A stretch of DNA of 16,527 nucleotides from the NCBI GenBank assembly GCA_964395915.1, contig CAYNDB010000052.1, forward strand, positions 1 to 16,527, read 5' to 3'. This document shows positions 6,761-14,832 of this stretch, piece after piece (positions within the stretch are counted from its first letter, which is position 1; every line of letters starts with the position of its first letter). The stretch is from CAYNDB01 sp964395915. Lineage in GTDB: Bacteria; Nitrospinota_A; UBA7883; JAJRTC01. The notes under the pieces were generated by a model. That model searched no databases and had not been told where the DNA came from. It saw only the letters and a list, made by a program, of their open reading frames with translations. A program made the position numbers and the translations under genes.

Positions 6761-7264
6761 TTAACTCTTTTTCGCTGGTTTCAGTTTATCTATCCACCCT
6801 TCAAGATATTTCTCATCCACAGCCCCCGTGACAGAGCCCAGCAGGTTTCCATTTTCATCTATAAAATATGTCGCCGGCAAACCGAACACATTAAACATGT
6901 TGGCAAGATCGCCATTTTCATCAAACAGTATTGGAAAAGAAACAGGGGCTCCCGCCAAATATTCGTTAATTATTTCAACGTCCTCCTTGTAATTTATTCC
7001 GTATATCACGATCCCGTCTTTTTTGTATTTTTTATATATTTTGTCAAAAGCGGGCATCTCGGCTTTGCAAGGAGGGCACCATGTGGCCCAGAAATTTATA
7101 ATTACTCCCTTACCTCGAAGCGCTTCCAAGGTAACTTTACCACCGCCAAGCTTATTCGCGGAAAAATCGGGTGCTGGCGGCGAGTTTTTTGAATCAGCGG
7201 CGAACAGGGGGGAAACAGAAAAGAGGATAAACGACGCAAGCGCCAAAGTATAAAGTCTGTACAT
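6761..7264 (-). CDS. Exported TlpA/ResA-like thioredoxin
   Basis: A 167-aa thiol-disulfide oxidoreductase. Residues 1-22 are a Sec signal peptide ending SPLFA-A, so it works in the periplasm. It has the AhpC/TSA-redoxin form: PAPDFSANKLGGGKVTLEALRGKGVIINFWATWCPPCKAEMPAF, with active site WCPPC near residue 62. The cis-proline segment GLPATYFIDENG is conserved. Such proteins usually reduce apocytochrome c or other periplasmic cysteine pairs. The exported CxxCH heme protein at 8003-8575 is a possible client, but it is not in the same operon. GGAG lies 14 nt before the ATG, farther than normal, and no better start fits the signal peptide. Confidence 0.88.
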   Translation of the reverse strand: MYRLYTLALASFILFSVSPLFAADSKNSPPAPDFSANKLGGGKVTLEALRGKGVIINFWATWCPPCKAEMPAFDKIYKKYKKDGIVIYGINYKEDVEIINEYLAGAPVSFPILFDENGDLANMFNVFGLPATYFIDENGNLLGSVTGAVDEKYLEGWIDKLKPAKKS

Positions 7265-7338
7265 ATAAAAAAATTATTCTCCATAAAAAAAATTCCATCG
7301 TTAGCCTTGACACAAGATGTTATTCTAGCCCAGGCGCG

Positions 7339-7357
7339 AGTTCAAAGCTAGTTCAAA
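7339..7357. repeat. Tandem octamer AGTTCAAA, possible operator
   Basis: AGTTCAAA occurs at 7339-7346 and again at 7350-7357. The 11-bp period puts both copies on the same face of the helix. It lies in the 213-nt divergent gap between the TlpA-like gene and the DUF1648 gene. No convincing promoter is seen there, apart from TAGAAT at 7327-7322 on the minus strand and a lone TTGACA at 7307-7312. Confidence 0.25.
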
Positions 7358-7477
7358 TGGATCCGCGCTATAGCTTCGATAGACGCCTGGCCGCCCTTAT
7401 TATTGCAAATTTCCGCTGGCCGGGTTTTAATACTGAACGGTTAATATTGATGATCGGTTTAATGGTAGAGCGAGCTT

Positions 7478-7996
7478 ATGGTAACAAGAAAACTGCTTAT
7501 CGCCTCGGGTATAGTTGGTATACTTCTGGCATATATTTTCCACATGGAACTGCCCGATATGGTTGCGATACATTTCGGTGAAGATGGCCTGCCGGATTCA
7601 TGGGTATCGAGTTCAAACAATTTTCTCATCTGGTCCTTATTCCATGTCGTTTTTGTCACCTTCTTTTTAGCCGTTCCGGTTTTCCTGAACAAGCTGCCTG
7701 CGGATCTTATCAACCTGCCGAACAGGGAATATTGGCTGGCTCCCGATAAAAGAGAAAAAACGCTTCTGGAAATGGAAACACGGTTCAACGTTTTCGGAGC
7801 TTTTCTGAATGTGACTTTTATGGCTCTTGGGATATTAAATTTTAACGCCAACAAGAGTGATCCTGTTCAGATGAATGAAAACTCTATTTTAACAATCGGG
7901 CTTTTTGTTCTTATTTTCGTCATCCTGTGGATCCGCGCTTTTTATGCGCGGTTCAAGGCGAAAGATGCCGGGCAGGGAAAAGAGGGCGCGGAATGA
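7478..7996 (+). CDS. DUF1648-type integral membrane protein
   Basis: A 172-aa inner-membrane protein with four predicted transmembrane segments, at about residues 6-21, 50-69, 103-122 and 137-158. After the first segment comes ELPDMVAIHFGEDGLPDSWVSS, the DUF1648 signature (LPD.IP.HF...G.PD.W). In SdpI-type immunity proteins this unit precedes more membrane helices; here it stands alone in a short protein. Its biochemical role is unknown. A weak purine-rich stretch, GAGCGAG, precedes the ATG. The stop is 6 nt from the stop of the convergent heme-protein gene, and no terminator is visible between them. Confidence 0.75.
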   Translation: MVTRKLLIASGIVGILLAYIFHMELPDMVAIHFGEDGLPDSWVSSSNNFLIWSLFHVVFVTFFLAVPVFLNKLPADLINLPNREYWLAPDKREKTLLEMETRFNVFGAFLNVTFMALGILNFNANKSDPVQMNENSILTIGLFVLIFVILWIRAFYARFKAKDAGQGKEGAE

Positions 7997-8002
7997 CGCC
8001 AC

Positions 8003-8575
8003 CTACTCCATCGGATATATAACAGAATAGGCTCCTTGAACTTCGCCTATTAGAAAACCCATCGCGTTGTCGTTCGGGTATAGTTCTTTTATTCTCCGGG
8101 TGGCGGACGGAGTCAACGTGTCTTTTGCGCCGTGGCATTTGAGGCAGGATGACAAAGTGACAATCGGTTTCATATAACGAAGAAACTTTTTTCCGTCGGG
8201 CGTGGTCACAAAATTGAAATAAGCTTTCTCAAGCCTGCCGTCCCTATTATCCCTCACCATTTGCAGGAGCTTTCTCCGTTCATAGTCGTCCGGGGAGTTT
8301 GCGCGGTTGCGAAATCTAATGCCAACTCTTCTTATTTTCGCGCCATATTTTCTGCTTATCGCCAGGGCTTTGCCTTTGGTTATGGCCTCATATGTCCCCA
8401 CGATTTCCGCAAAACTATAAATATACAGTTTTGCTTTCAAGGTTCTATCGAGCAGAGTGTCCAGCTCATCCGACATTTTTTCAGCCTGCGCCAAAGCTTC
8501 GCGTTCTGTTGTTTTGGCGTAAGCTAAGCTGGCGACACAAGTAAGCATAGCTATGGCAATAAACAGTTTTTTCAT
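8003..8575 (-). CDS. Exported Tll0287-like (DUF3365) single-heme c protein
   Basis: A 190-aa protein from the chosen start. MKKLFIAIAMLTCVASLAYA is a Sec signal peptide, so it is periplasmic. The mature part follows the DUF3365/Tll0287 pattern: a helical region, RVGIRFRNRANSPDDYERRKL, then YMKPIVTLSSCLKCHGAKD with one CxxCH heme c motif. It ends with the family-typical YPNDNAMGFLIGEVQGAYSVIYP. These domains bind heme covalently and resemble PAS-type sensory folds, either standing alone or as the extracellular part of sensor kinases. This one stands alone. A GTG at 8605 would add ten residues before the signal peptide. The ATG is preferred because the peptide then starts MKK, although neither start has a good Shine-Dalgarno sequence. 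It could be the distal gene of the operon above (87 nt gap). Confidence 0.85.
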   Translation of the reverse strand: MKKLFIAIAMLTCVASLAYAKTTEREALAQAEKMSDELDTLLDRTLKAKLYIYSFAEIVGTYEAITKGKALAISRKYGAKIRRVGIRFRNRANSPDDYERRKLLQMVRDNRDGRLEKAYFNFVTTPDGKKFLRYMKPIVTLSSCLKCHGAKDTLTPSATRRIKELYPNDNAMGFLIGEVQGAYSVIYPME

Positions 8576-8662
8576 TTGCGCAAGCGACGAAAGAAATAAG
8601 GACACCCCGCCAGATAATATCGGAAAACTACTGGAATGTCACGAAAGGGATAGTAAGAGCGG

Positions 8663-10111
8663 CTATTGGGAGCCTGCCGAGACAGACCCTTCAGGGCGGA
8701 GAATGGGGCGCTGTATATAACCTGGCGCAAGCTCATCAAGCTTTTTAAACTCAACCTCGGCTTTTGTGTACCACCTCATTTTTTCGTACGTTTTACCAAG
8801 GTAAAAACGGATTATCGCCCTTTCTGGCGCTACATCCCTTGCCTTTTCAAACATTTTTGAAGCTTTCCCCCACAGCCCCCCTCGATAATACGCAAGCCCG
8901 ACGGAATGATATGAAAGCGCCAGGTGCGGATCCTTAGGAGCGCCTTCCCTTGCCTTGTCATACATCGCCACTTCTTTAAGAGCGCTTCCTTTTGCTCCGA
9001 TTCTTCTGCCCTGAATAATTTTCCCCCTGGCTCTGAAATAGGACAAAAGTTTTTCTTTTACGGCGCTCTTAGCCAATATATTTCCTGTGACAGGCGTTCT
9101 ATACATATTCCAGAATAGAAACGATCCCATCGACCTTGTAAAATCATCGCCGGCCTTGACGTCTCCAAATTTCAACCTTGGCGATTTCAGTGAATGTATG
9201 GGAGAGCTTTTAATAATCGCGTCGAGATTTCTTCTATTGCAGATATAAAATGAGAGAAAGCTGTATGTATTTTCCCCTTCCGACAGGATGCTAGTGGAGG
9301 CGTATTTTGCAAGCCGATCGTGAACTTTGCTGACATTATATTTTTGCGGATCGTTGGAGCCAAGTAGCATGATCCACGAATCCACGGGGTTAATATTCCC
9401 ATACCATACCGTTACATACGGGAAAACCTTTGCGAATGTGGCGGTAACTATTTTTGCCTGCTCCGCCGACATTTTACTTAACGGAAGCCATTGCGCCATC
9501 ACTCCGCCTTTTGCAAGCAAATGTTTCGCTCCAGCAAACCTCTCCATGACAAGCGACCGTCCACTACCCACAACCCCGTCTTGCGTTAGCCCTGCGAGTA
9601 TCACATCATATTTATCTTTACGTTTTTTTAACGGCGCGACAACCAGCCCCGGCAAAATTTTAACCCGCTTGTTGTAAAGAGCCTTGCGGTTATCGTTAAA
9701 AAACCAATCCGTCGCCTTTACAAGCGAGGCGTTGGCCGGAACAACTTCGATTTTCTCTACATCATCGAACGATGCCGCAACCTTAACCTGCGCTCCTGTG
9801 CCAAGCCCCAATATCAACACACGTTCATGGTTATCCGTCAGTATAAATGGATAGCTCGCCCTGCGGGCTGTTTCATCACCCGATCGCATGACCATGCGGC
9901 CGTTTATAAATAGCCTGCGGTTCAGCCCGCCCTCCCCTTGCGTAACAGCGACAGAGCCATATTTATTCTTTTTGTTGAACACAACACCGGCAGGCTGTTC
10001 GAAATTTTGCGCGTGGGATACGGAGAGATGGCTTAATGCATATGCCTGGAATATAAAAAGAGAAACAACCAGCGCTTTGCCGGGCGAGAGACGCTTACTC
10101 ATATTTCCCAT
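8663..10111 (-). CDS. Exported spermidine synthase-fold protein with C-terminal TPR repeats
   Basis: A 482-aa protein from the chosen start. Residues ~8-35 form a signal peptide or anchor (KALVVSLFIFQAYALSHLSVSHAQ). Next is a spermidine synthase-like domain: YGSVAVTQGEGGLNRRLFINGRMVMRSGDETARRASYPFIL, then RVLILGLGTGAQVKVAASF (motif I of the SAM fold). The strand-2 acidic residue of the usual VEIDP is replaced in EKIEVVPANASLV, and the GGGDG loop is reduced. The C-terminal ~110 residues hold about three TPR units (YDKAREGAPKDPHLALSYHS, GLWGKASKMFEKARDVAPER, RWYTKAEVEFKKLDELAPG). Export plus altered SAM/polyamine residues argue against a normal spermidine synthase. A longer frame exists upstream to 10171, but it would overlap the previous gene. 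ATG at 10102 is the other possibility. It is the fifth gene of the amino-sugar operon, 23 nt after the previous stop. Confidence 0.75.
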   Translation of the reverse strand: MGNMSKRLSPGKALVVSLFIFQAYALSHLSVSHAQNFEQPAGVVFNKKNKYGSVAVTQGEGGLNRRLFINGRMVMRSGDETARRASYPFILTDNHERVLILGLGTGAQVKVAASFDDVEKIEVVPANASLVKATDWFFNDNRKALYNKRVKILPGLVVAPLKKRKDKYDVILAGLTQDGVVGSGRSLVMERFAGAKHLLAKGGVMAQWLPLSKMSAEQAKIVTATFAKVFPYVTVWYGNINPVDSWIMLLGSNDPQKYNVSKVHDRLAKYASTSILSEGENTYSFLSFYICNRRNLDAIIKSSPIHSLKSPRLKFGDVKAGDDFTRSMGSFLFWNMYRTPVTGNILAKSAVKEKLLSYFRARGKIIQGRRIGAKGSALKEVAMYDKAREGAPKDPHLALSYHSVGLAYYRGGLWGKASKMFEKARDVAPERAIIRFYLGKTYEKMRWYTKAEVEFKKLDELAPGYIQRPILRPEGSVSAGSQ

Positions 10112-10134
10112 ACTAAAATATAACTTCAATTTTA

Positions 10135-10944
10135 TTATCGTGGTCTTGCCGATACTTCCACAGAGGCGCAACCCCTGTTTTTAATCAATCGTGACTGTTT
10201 GTACAGACCTTTAGGAAGAGTCGTATTTGGATATACCCAGCAATGCGCGGCGATAAGCGCGCCGGGCGATGTGACGCTGTTGCACCCGATTTCGCAATAA
10301 TCGCCTATCACGGAGCCAAGTTTCATCATACCGGTTTTAACCTGTTCATTTCCGTCCTGAATGACGATTTCATTGATCGTTCCACTATCTATCTCTTTGC
10401 GCGTTCGAAACTGCAGGTTGGCAAGCTTAGTTCCGGCGCCCAAGTTTACATTATTACCCAGGATTGAATCACCCACATAGGAAAAATGTCCAGCGCAGGC
10501 ATTATCCATGAAAATCGCGTTTTTCACTTCGGTGACGTGTCCGACTACGCAATTGTCGCCCACTATTGCGTCGCCTCGAATATATGCGCCTTGCCGAATC
10601 TGGCACCGTTCGCCGATAACACAATGCGCTTTTATCATCGCTCCGGCTTCCAGCATTGTCCCTTTACCGATAAAAATGGCAGAAGCTTTAAGATGAATAT
10701 TTTCTGGCGCTGTGAATGACCTATGAACAGAAAGAATGAACTCGACACCGCCATCAGGGGACTCTATATTTTCGAGGTTACAATGTTTTTCAACAGCGTC
10801 TAAACCACACTCGCTTTTGTCTCCAAGGTAAGTTTCTATGGTTGAGCGTATTGCGCTTATAGCCGACCATGGAGCCTCGCCACTGCGAACCCGGTCGATA
10901 AACCGGAACCCATTGTCTTCAAGAAAATATTCTGTGTATCTCAT
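10135..10944 (-). CDS. Left-handed beta-helix acyltransferase, GlmU C-terminal-like
   Basis: A 269-aa protein whose residues ~80-250 are hexapeptide repeats of the left-handed beta-helix type (AIFIGKGTMLEAGAMIKAHCVIG and so on). The block GHVTEVKN...AGHFSYVGDSILGNNVNLGAGTKLANLQ corresponds to the EVKKS...HLSYLGDA.IG..VNIGAGT part of GlmU, where glucosamine-1-phosphate is acetylated with acetyl-CoA. The helical N-terminal ~75 residues are not a nucleotidyltransferase and I do not recognise them. The start overlaps the phosphomutase stop as ATGA. Acetylation of GlcN-1-P is the likely reaction from context, but the acyl group and sugar are inferred. Confidence 0.8.
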   Translation of the reverse strand: MRYTEYFLEDNGFRFIDRVRSGEAPWSAISAIRSTIETYLGDKSECGLDAVEKHCNLENIESPDGGVEFILSVHRSFTAPENIHLKASAIFIGKGTMLEAGAMIKAHCVIGERCQIRQGAYIRGDAIVGDNCVVGHVTEVKNAIFMDNACAGHFSYVGDSILGNNVNLGAGTKLANLQFRTRKEIDSGTINEIVIQDGNEQVKTGMMKLGSVIGDYCEIGCNSVTSPGALIAAHCWVYPNTTLPKGLYKQSRLIKNRGCASVEVSARPR

Positions 10945-12977
10945 AAGCTCTCTTTAATTTTCACTTTATAATACCATCGCCCACGTTCTGTAAGCCTTGC
11001 CCCGGGCGATGAGCTTTTCAGCAAACCTTGCTTCACTCCAGCCTCGGCCAACAACCTTTCATACATCCTTGGGCTCAGGCCATGAGGCGGCTCTTCCGAC
11101 ACGCCATACCCTGCGGCCATGCCCATAAGTTCAAGCTCCGCTTGCGCCATCTGTTTAGAGCTATCTTTCATCTCGACAAGGAGTATCCTCATCGCAGCCT
11201 CACCGACCTTTAGAAGTTTTTCAGATTTATCATCGGGGCCGCGTAGCGTGACGCCTATTTTATCCTCCGTGCCTGAATTTCTCACGAATACAGATGATAT
11301 ATGCTCCCCGTTTTCAATTATTTTTATATACAGCATATCCTTATCTTCCGCGCGGGTCATCTCTTCTATCGAAGCTTCCGGCCAATGTTCTATCATGGCG
11401 TCACACAAGGAGTTATGAACGTTGTTCCACAATGGCCCTCCCCTGCGCCACAGCTCTTTAACGACGTAAAAAATATAGAGCGTTTTTTTGAACCCCTTGT
11501 CGAACGGGTGTCGTATCATTTCAAGCTTTCTTGCGATGTTCGGGATATTGGAAAATGGCTCCTGACACGTGGCGGCAAACGTGTTGAGACAGCTTTTGAT
11601 ACCATTACCGGCCAGCGCCAAAGCCTCGTAGCCCGCTGTTTTCACAATACCCGGTGTGATGTTGTGTCCGCTCTCCTCCGCTCCCAAGGCAAAACGAGAC
11701 TCTTCCGGCCCCGCAAGCTCGACATTGTTTTCATCAAGTAATTTTTCTATGATATCCGAGCTTGGATTTTCAGAAAAAGCTATTGACGTGATCTGGCTCA
11801 TAAACTCCTCCGAAACTTTCGGCCTTATCGAGTCCATCGTGGCTTCAAGGAGAATCCATTTATCACCAACAGCGGTAAGCTCCGTTTCATACCCCATATC
11901 ACGGGCCTTGATCGCGGCGGAAAGATCGCTCTCAACCGTGTTGACAAACCGTTTCATCGTATCTTTTTTTCTGCGATGCTCAGCCTGCAGCACAGCCGTT
12001 TCGTCACCTGTCAATACGAAGCATGAATCGGTGAACGGATTATAATCGACACGAAAAAACCGGTCTCCATCGCCATCAAATATTGCGGCGCATATTTGAG
12101 CGTTTCCTTCTTTTATAGCTTCAACGTTTTCCTTTCCAACCTTAAACAGCGCTTCTATCGCTTCATTGCCAAACAGGAGCCCGCCTTGCTCAATAGCGTC
12201 GCGCTTGATTTCGGCAAACCCCTCAAGCTCTGCGACTCCCGAACGGACATTGACAGAGCCATCGAGACGCTGATTGAACATTAACACTTTGCCAAACCCG
12301 GCCTCTTGCAATATCTTTTCCGCAATGCCGGAACAGGCGCCGTTAGCGCAGTCTACAATCAATGTAATATCGCGCAACGCCCCTCCCTCTTCTATCCAGC
12401 TATTACGCGGATCGAGTGAAAACTCTGTGAACGCTTTCACCATGTCATCATGACAATCTTTAGTCACGCCTGTGGGCGCAATGTCTTGCATATCTTTATA
12501 GTCGGTCTTCATGATAAGGTTTGATAGCTCCGTATCGTCTCCCGGCAAAAGTTTCAAACCGCGTCTGGTGAATATCTTGATCCCGTTATATGAAGCCGGG
12601 TTATGCGACGCCGTAACAACAATTGATCCTGCGGCGTTTACAGACCTCATATAAACAGATACGGCGGGAGTGGGAGCGATTCCAACCACCAGAGCGTTGC
12701 ATCCCGCTTTCAGTATGCCCTCAGTCGCAGCGTCTGTGAAAATTCCGGTCGTGTCGCGCGGATCCCATCCAATGACAAAATCGTCGTCTTCTTTTATACG
12801 GCTGTTTTCTATCAGCCATTTGACCCTGCAATAAGTGTATAGCTCCATAAAGCGCTCGGTCATCACATCATGTTTCAGAAAAACATCCTGCGGAGACAGA
12901 CCTTCAAGCTGTGGATCGGAAGATAATTTGACCGGGCGACGGACACCGTCCGTACCCTGGAATCTGACAGGGGTCAT
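10941..12977 (-). CDS. Phosphohexomutase (GlmM/PGM/PMM superfamily), long form
   Basis: An alpha-D-phosphohexomutase of 678 aa. The four superfamily signatures are present in order: the phosphoserine loop TASHNPASYNGIKIF (Ser about 124), the Mg2+ loop DGDGDRFFRVD (~301-309), the sugar-binding loop GAEESGHN (~430), and the phosphate-binding loop VRNSGTEDKIGVTLRG (~575). All catalytic residues are intact. The usual length is 445-460 aa. Extra residues lie between the signatures, and about 80 follow the phosphate loop domain, ending LTERGRWYYKVKIKESL, which looks winged-helix-like. The N-terminus FQGTDGVRR matches GlmM (FGTDGVRG). Context between GlmS and a GlmU-type acetyltransferase favours GlcN-6-P to GlcN-1-P. 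ATG at 12977 is chosen over TTG at 12980 because AAGGGA is 4 nt upstream of the ATG. Confidence 0.85.
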   Translation of the reverse strand: MTPVRFQGTDGVRRPVKLSSDPQLEGLSPQDVFLKHDVMTERFMELYTYCRVKWLIENSRIKEDDDFVIGWDPRDTTGIFTDAATEGILKAGCNALVVGIAPTPAVSVYMRSVNAAGSIVVTASHNPASYNGIKIFTRRGLKLLPGDDTELSNLIMKTDYKDMQDIAPTGVTKDCHDDMVKAFTEFSLDPRNSWIEEGGALRDITLIVDCANGACSGIAEKILQEAGFGKVLMFNQRLDGSVNVRSGVAELEGFAEIKRDAIEQGGLLFGNEAIEALFKVGKENVEAIKEGNAQICAAIFDGDGDRFFRVDYNPFTDSCFVLTGDETAVLQAEHRRKKDTMKRFVNTVESDLSAAIKARDMGYETELTAVGDKWILLEATMDSIRPKVSEEFMSQITSIAFSENPSSDIIEKLLDENNVELAGPEESRFALGAEESGHNITPGIVKTAGYEALALAGNGIKSCLNTFAATCQEPFSNIPNIARKLEMIRHPFDKGFKKTLYIFYVVKELWRRGGPLWNNVHNSLCDAMIEHWPEASIEEMTRAEDKDMLYIKIIENGEHISSVFVRNSGTEDKIGVTLRGPDDKSEKLLKVGEAAMRILLVEMKDSSKQMAQAELELMGMAAGYGVSEEPPHGLSPRMYERLLAEAGVKQGLLKSSSPGARLTERGRWYYKVKIKESL

Positions 12978-12986
12978 CAATTCCCT

Positions 12987-14810
12987 TTATTCAACAGTGA
13001 CCGATTTGGCAAGCGCGCGTGGCCTGTCCACATTTCGCTTCAAAGTGGTGGCGGTATAGTAGGAGAGCATTTGCGCTATTACAAGCTCAAGAAACGGAGC
13101 TGTGAACACCGGAGTTTTCGGCAAGGTTATACTGTCTGAAAACGGAAGGTCCTTACTTGATTTTGAATCAAACCTGATTGCCAGCACATAACCGTTTCGC
13201 GCCCTGATCTCCTCTGCCGATGATAATGTAAGTTTATACAGATCCGCCTCTTCCTCAGTCGGCATGAACACGACCGAGTTCAGATCATCATCGACAAGCG
13301 CTATCGTCCCATGTTTCAAAAACCCGCTTGGCATACCCTCTGCGTGAACATAGGCCACCTCCTTCATCTTAAGCGCGCTCTCCCTCGCCAAAGGATAATA
13401 TCTGCCACGACCAAGAAACAGCCAGTGTCTGATCTTGCTATGTTCTTTGGCGATATTATGAATAAATCCTGATTGCTCGTTTAAAACTTTTTCAATAAGC
13501 TTGGGCAGAGCGGCCAATTCCTGAACTCTCTGTTTAACCTCTTTTGCGCTAATGTGCTTTCGCATAAGCCCCACTTCAAGAGCGAGCCTTGCCAGAATAA
13601 GCATCTGCGAAAGAGCCGCCTTGGTGCTGATGACACATATTTCCGGACCGGAGCCTTGCAGGATAAGATGGTCCACCATCCTGGCCATGGAAGACCCCAT
13701 TACATTTACAATTGCGCCAATAGAAGCGCCGTTTCTTTTTGCGAATTTCAGCGCCGTCATCGTGTCATAAGTCTCTCCGGATTGCGACGCCGCCAACACA
13801 AACGAATTTTTATCCACATGAGCCAGGAACCTAAACTCGTCCGATGACACGATGTTCGGCGTCATCCCCGCGTATCGGCTGAACATATATTGACCGAGCT
13901 GTGTAACGTAAAAAGTTGTCCCGACGCCTGTCAAATATAGTTTTTCCTTGCTCAGTATCGCCCTGGCCAGGTCACGAATCGATTCGCGGTCAATATCGAT
14001 AGCGGCTTGAACAACCCGTGGCTGTTCATATATTTCCTTTAGCATATAGTGCGGGAACCCGCCTTTCTGGGCCATTTCAGAATCCCAGATAATCTCCTCC
14101 ACCTGTCTCGATATGGACTCGCCGGTGGAAATCTTTTTCAAGGAATAACTGTCGTTGGTTACGATGGCATATTCGTAATCCTCCATAATCACAGCGTTCT
14201 TCGTATACTCGATGAACGCATTAAAATCGGAGCCTATATAGTTGACATTGTCACCAAGACCAATAATAAGCGGGCTCTCTTTTCTGGCGCAGAAAATGCG
14301 ATCCGGCTCGTGGACTGAAATGAGCGCCACTCCATACGTGCCATCGAGTTCTTTAAGCGCCGAAACAAACGCCTTCTCAACCGATTTTTTCTTTTTATAA
14401 AGCTCTTCAACCAGATGGACTATTACCTCGGTATCCGTTTGTGATTTGAATTTGTGTCCCTTTTTGACCAGCTTGGCGCGAAGCTGTGAATAGTTCGATA
14501 TTATGCCGTTGTGAGTAATGCAAAAAGCTCCGTCGCATGAAGCGTGCGGGTGGGCGTTAGCTTTTGTAACGCCGCCATGAGTGGCCCAGCGAGTGTGAGC
14601 GATGCCGATTGTCCCTGATAGAGTAGTAAGGTTTTCTTTTTCCCTTACTTCATCAACGGCGCCGATATTTTTTCGAAGCTGCGGCCGACCACTGCCATTA
14701 AGAACCGCGATTCCACAAGAATCATATCCACGGTATTCAAGATTTCGTATTGATTGCACAAGCTTGCCGGAGATATTCTCCAGCGATACAATCCCTGCTA
14801 TTCCACACAT
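12987..14810 (-). CDS. glmS: Glutamine--fructose-6-phosphate aminotransferase (isomerizing)
   Basis: Makes glucosamine-6-phosphate from fructose-6-phosphate and glutamine. At 607 aa it has the usual length. The N-terminal Ntn amidotransferase domain has the nucleophile Cys2 (MCGIAGIV), EYRGYDSCGIAV, HTRWATHG, THNGIISNY and SQTDTEVI. Two SIS domains follow: GVGTTFYVTQLG, SQSGETYDT, then ISTKAALSQM. The isomerase residues known from E. coli (in the ALKMKE and LKHG segments and the C-terminal AKSVTVE lysine) are all conserved. Differences are VGTT in place of the usual CGTS, and SGFLKHG in place of AGELKHG. It lies 22 nt after the GlmU-like gene and 9 nt before the phosphomutase, clearly in one operon. 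Shine-Dalgarno is weak. No glmS ribozyme is seen, and one would not be expected inside an operon. Confidence 0.95.
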   Translation of the reverse strand: MCGIAGIVSLENISGKLVQSIRNLEYRGYDSCGIAVLNGSGRPQLRKNIGAVDEVREKENLTTLSGTIGIAHTRWATHGGVTKANAHPHASCDGAFCITHNGIISNYSQLRAKLVKKGHKFKSQTDTEVIVHLVEELYKKKKSVEKAFVSALKELDGTYGVALISVHEPDRIFCARKESPLIIGLGDNVNYIGSDFNAFIEYTKNAVIMEDYEYAIVTNDSYSLKKISTGESISRQVEEIIWDSEMAQKGGFPHYMLKEIYEQPRVVQAAIDIDRESIRDLARAILSKEKLYLTGVGTTFYVTQLGQYMFSRYAGMTPNIVSSDEFRFLAHVDKNSFVLAASQSGETYDTMTALKFAKRNGASIGAIVNVMGSSMARMVDHLILQGSGPEICVISTKAALSQMLILARLALEVGLMRKHISAKEVKQRVQELAALPKLIEKVLNEQSGFIHNIAKEHSKIRHWLFLGRGRYYPLARESALKMKEVAYVHAEGMPSGFLKHGTIALVDDDLNSVVFMPTEEEADLYKLTLSSAEEIRARNGYVLAIRFDSKSSKDLPFSDSITLPKTPVFTAPFLELVIAQMLSYYTATTLKRNVDRPRALAKSVTVE

Positions 14811-14832
14811 TTGTTAACCATTCCAGACACAA

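Noticed and set aside
7102..7284. ATG with a good GGAG context starting at 7284 on the minus strand
   Set aside because: It leads into a different frame that lacks the thioredoxin motifs. The TlpA-like frame is unmistakable.
7307..7312. Perfect TTGACA on the + strand
   Set aside because: No -10 hexamer at 16-18 nt; the sequence there is GC-rich.
7357..7581. 74-codon open frame overlapping the DUF1648 start
   Set aside because: No family pattern, and it overlaps a clear membrane protein in another frame.
10112..10171. N-terminal extension of the spermidine-synthase-like gene
   Set aside because: It would overlap the end of the preceding gene and put about 20 residues before the signal peptide.
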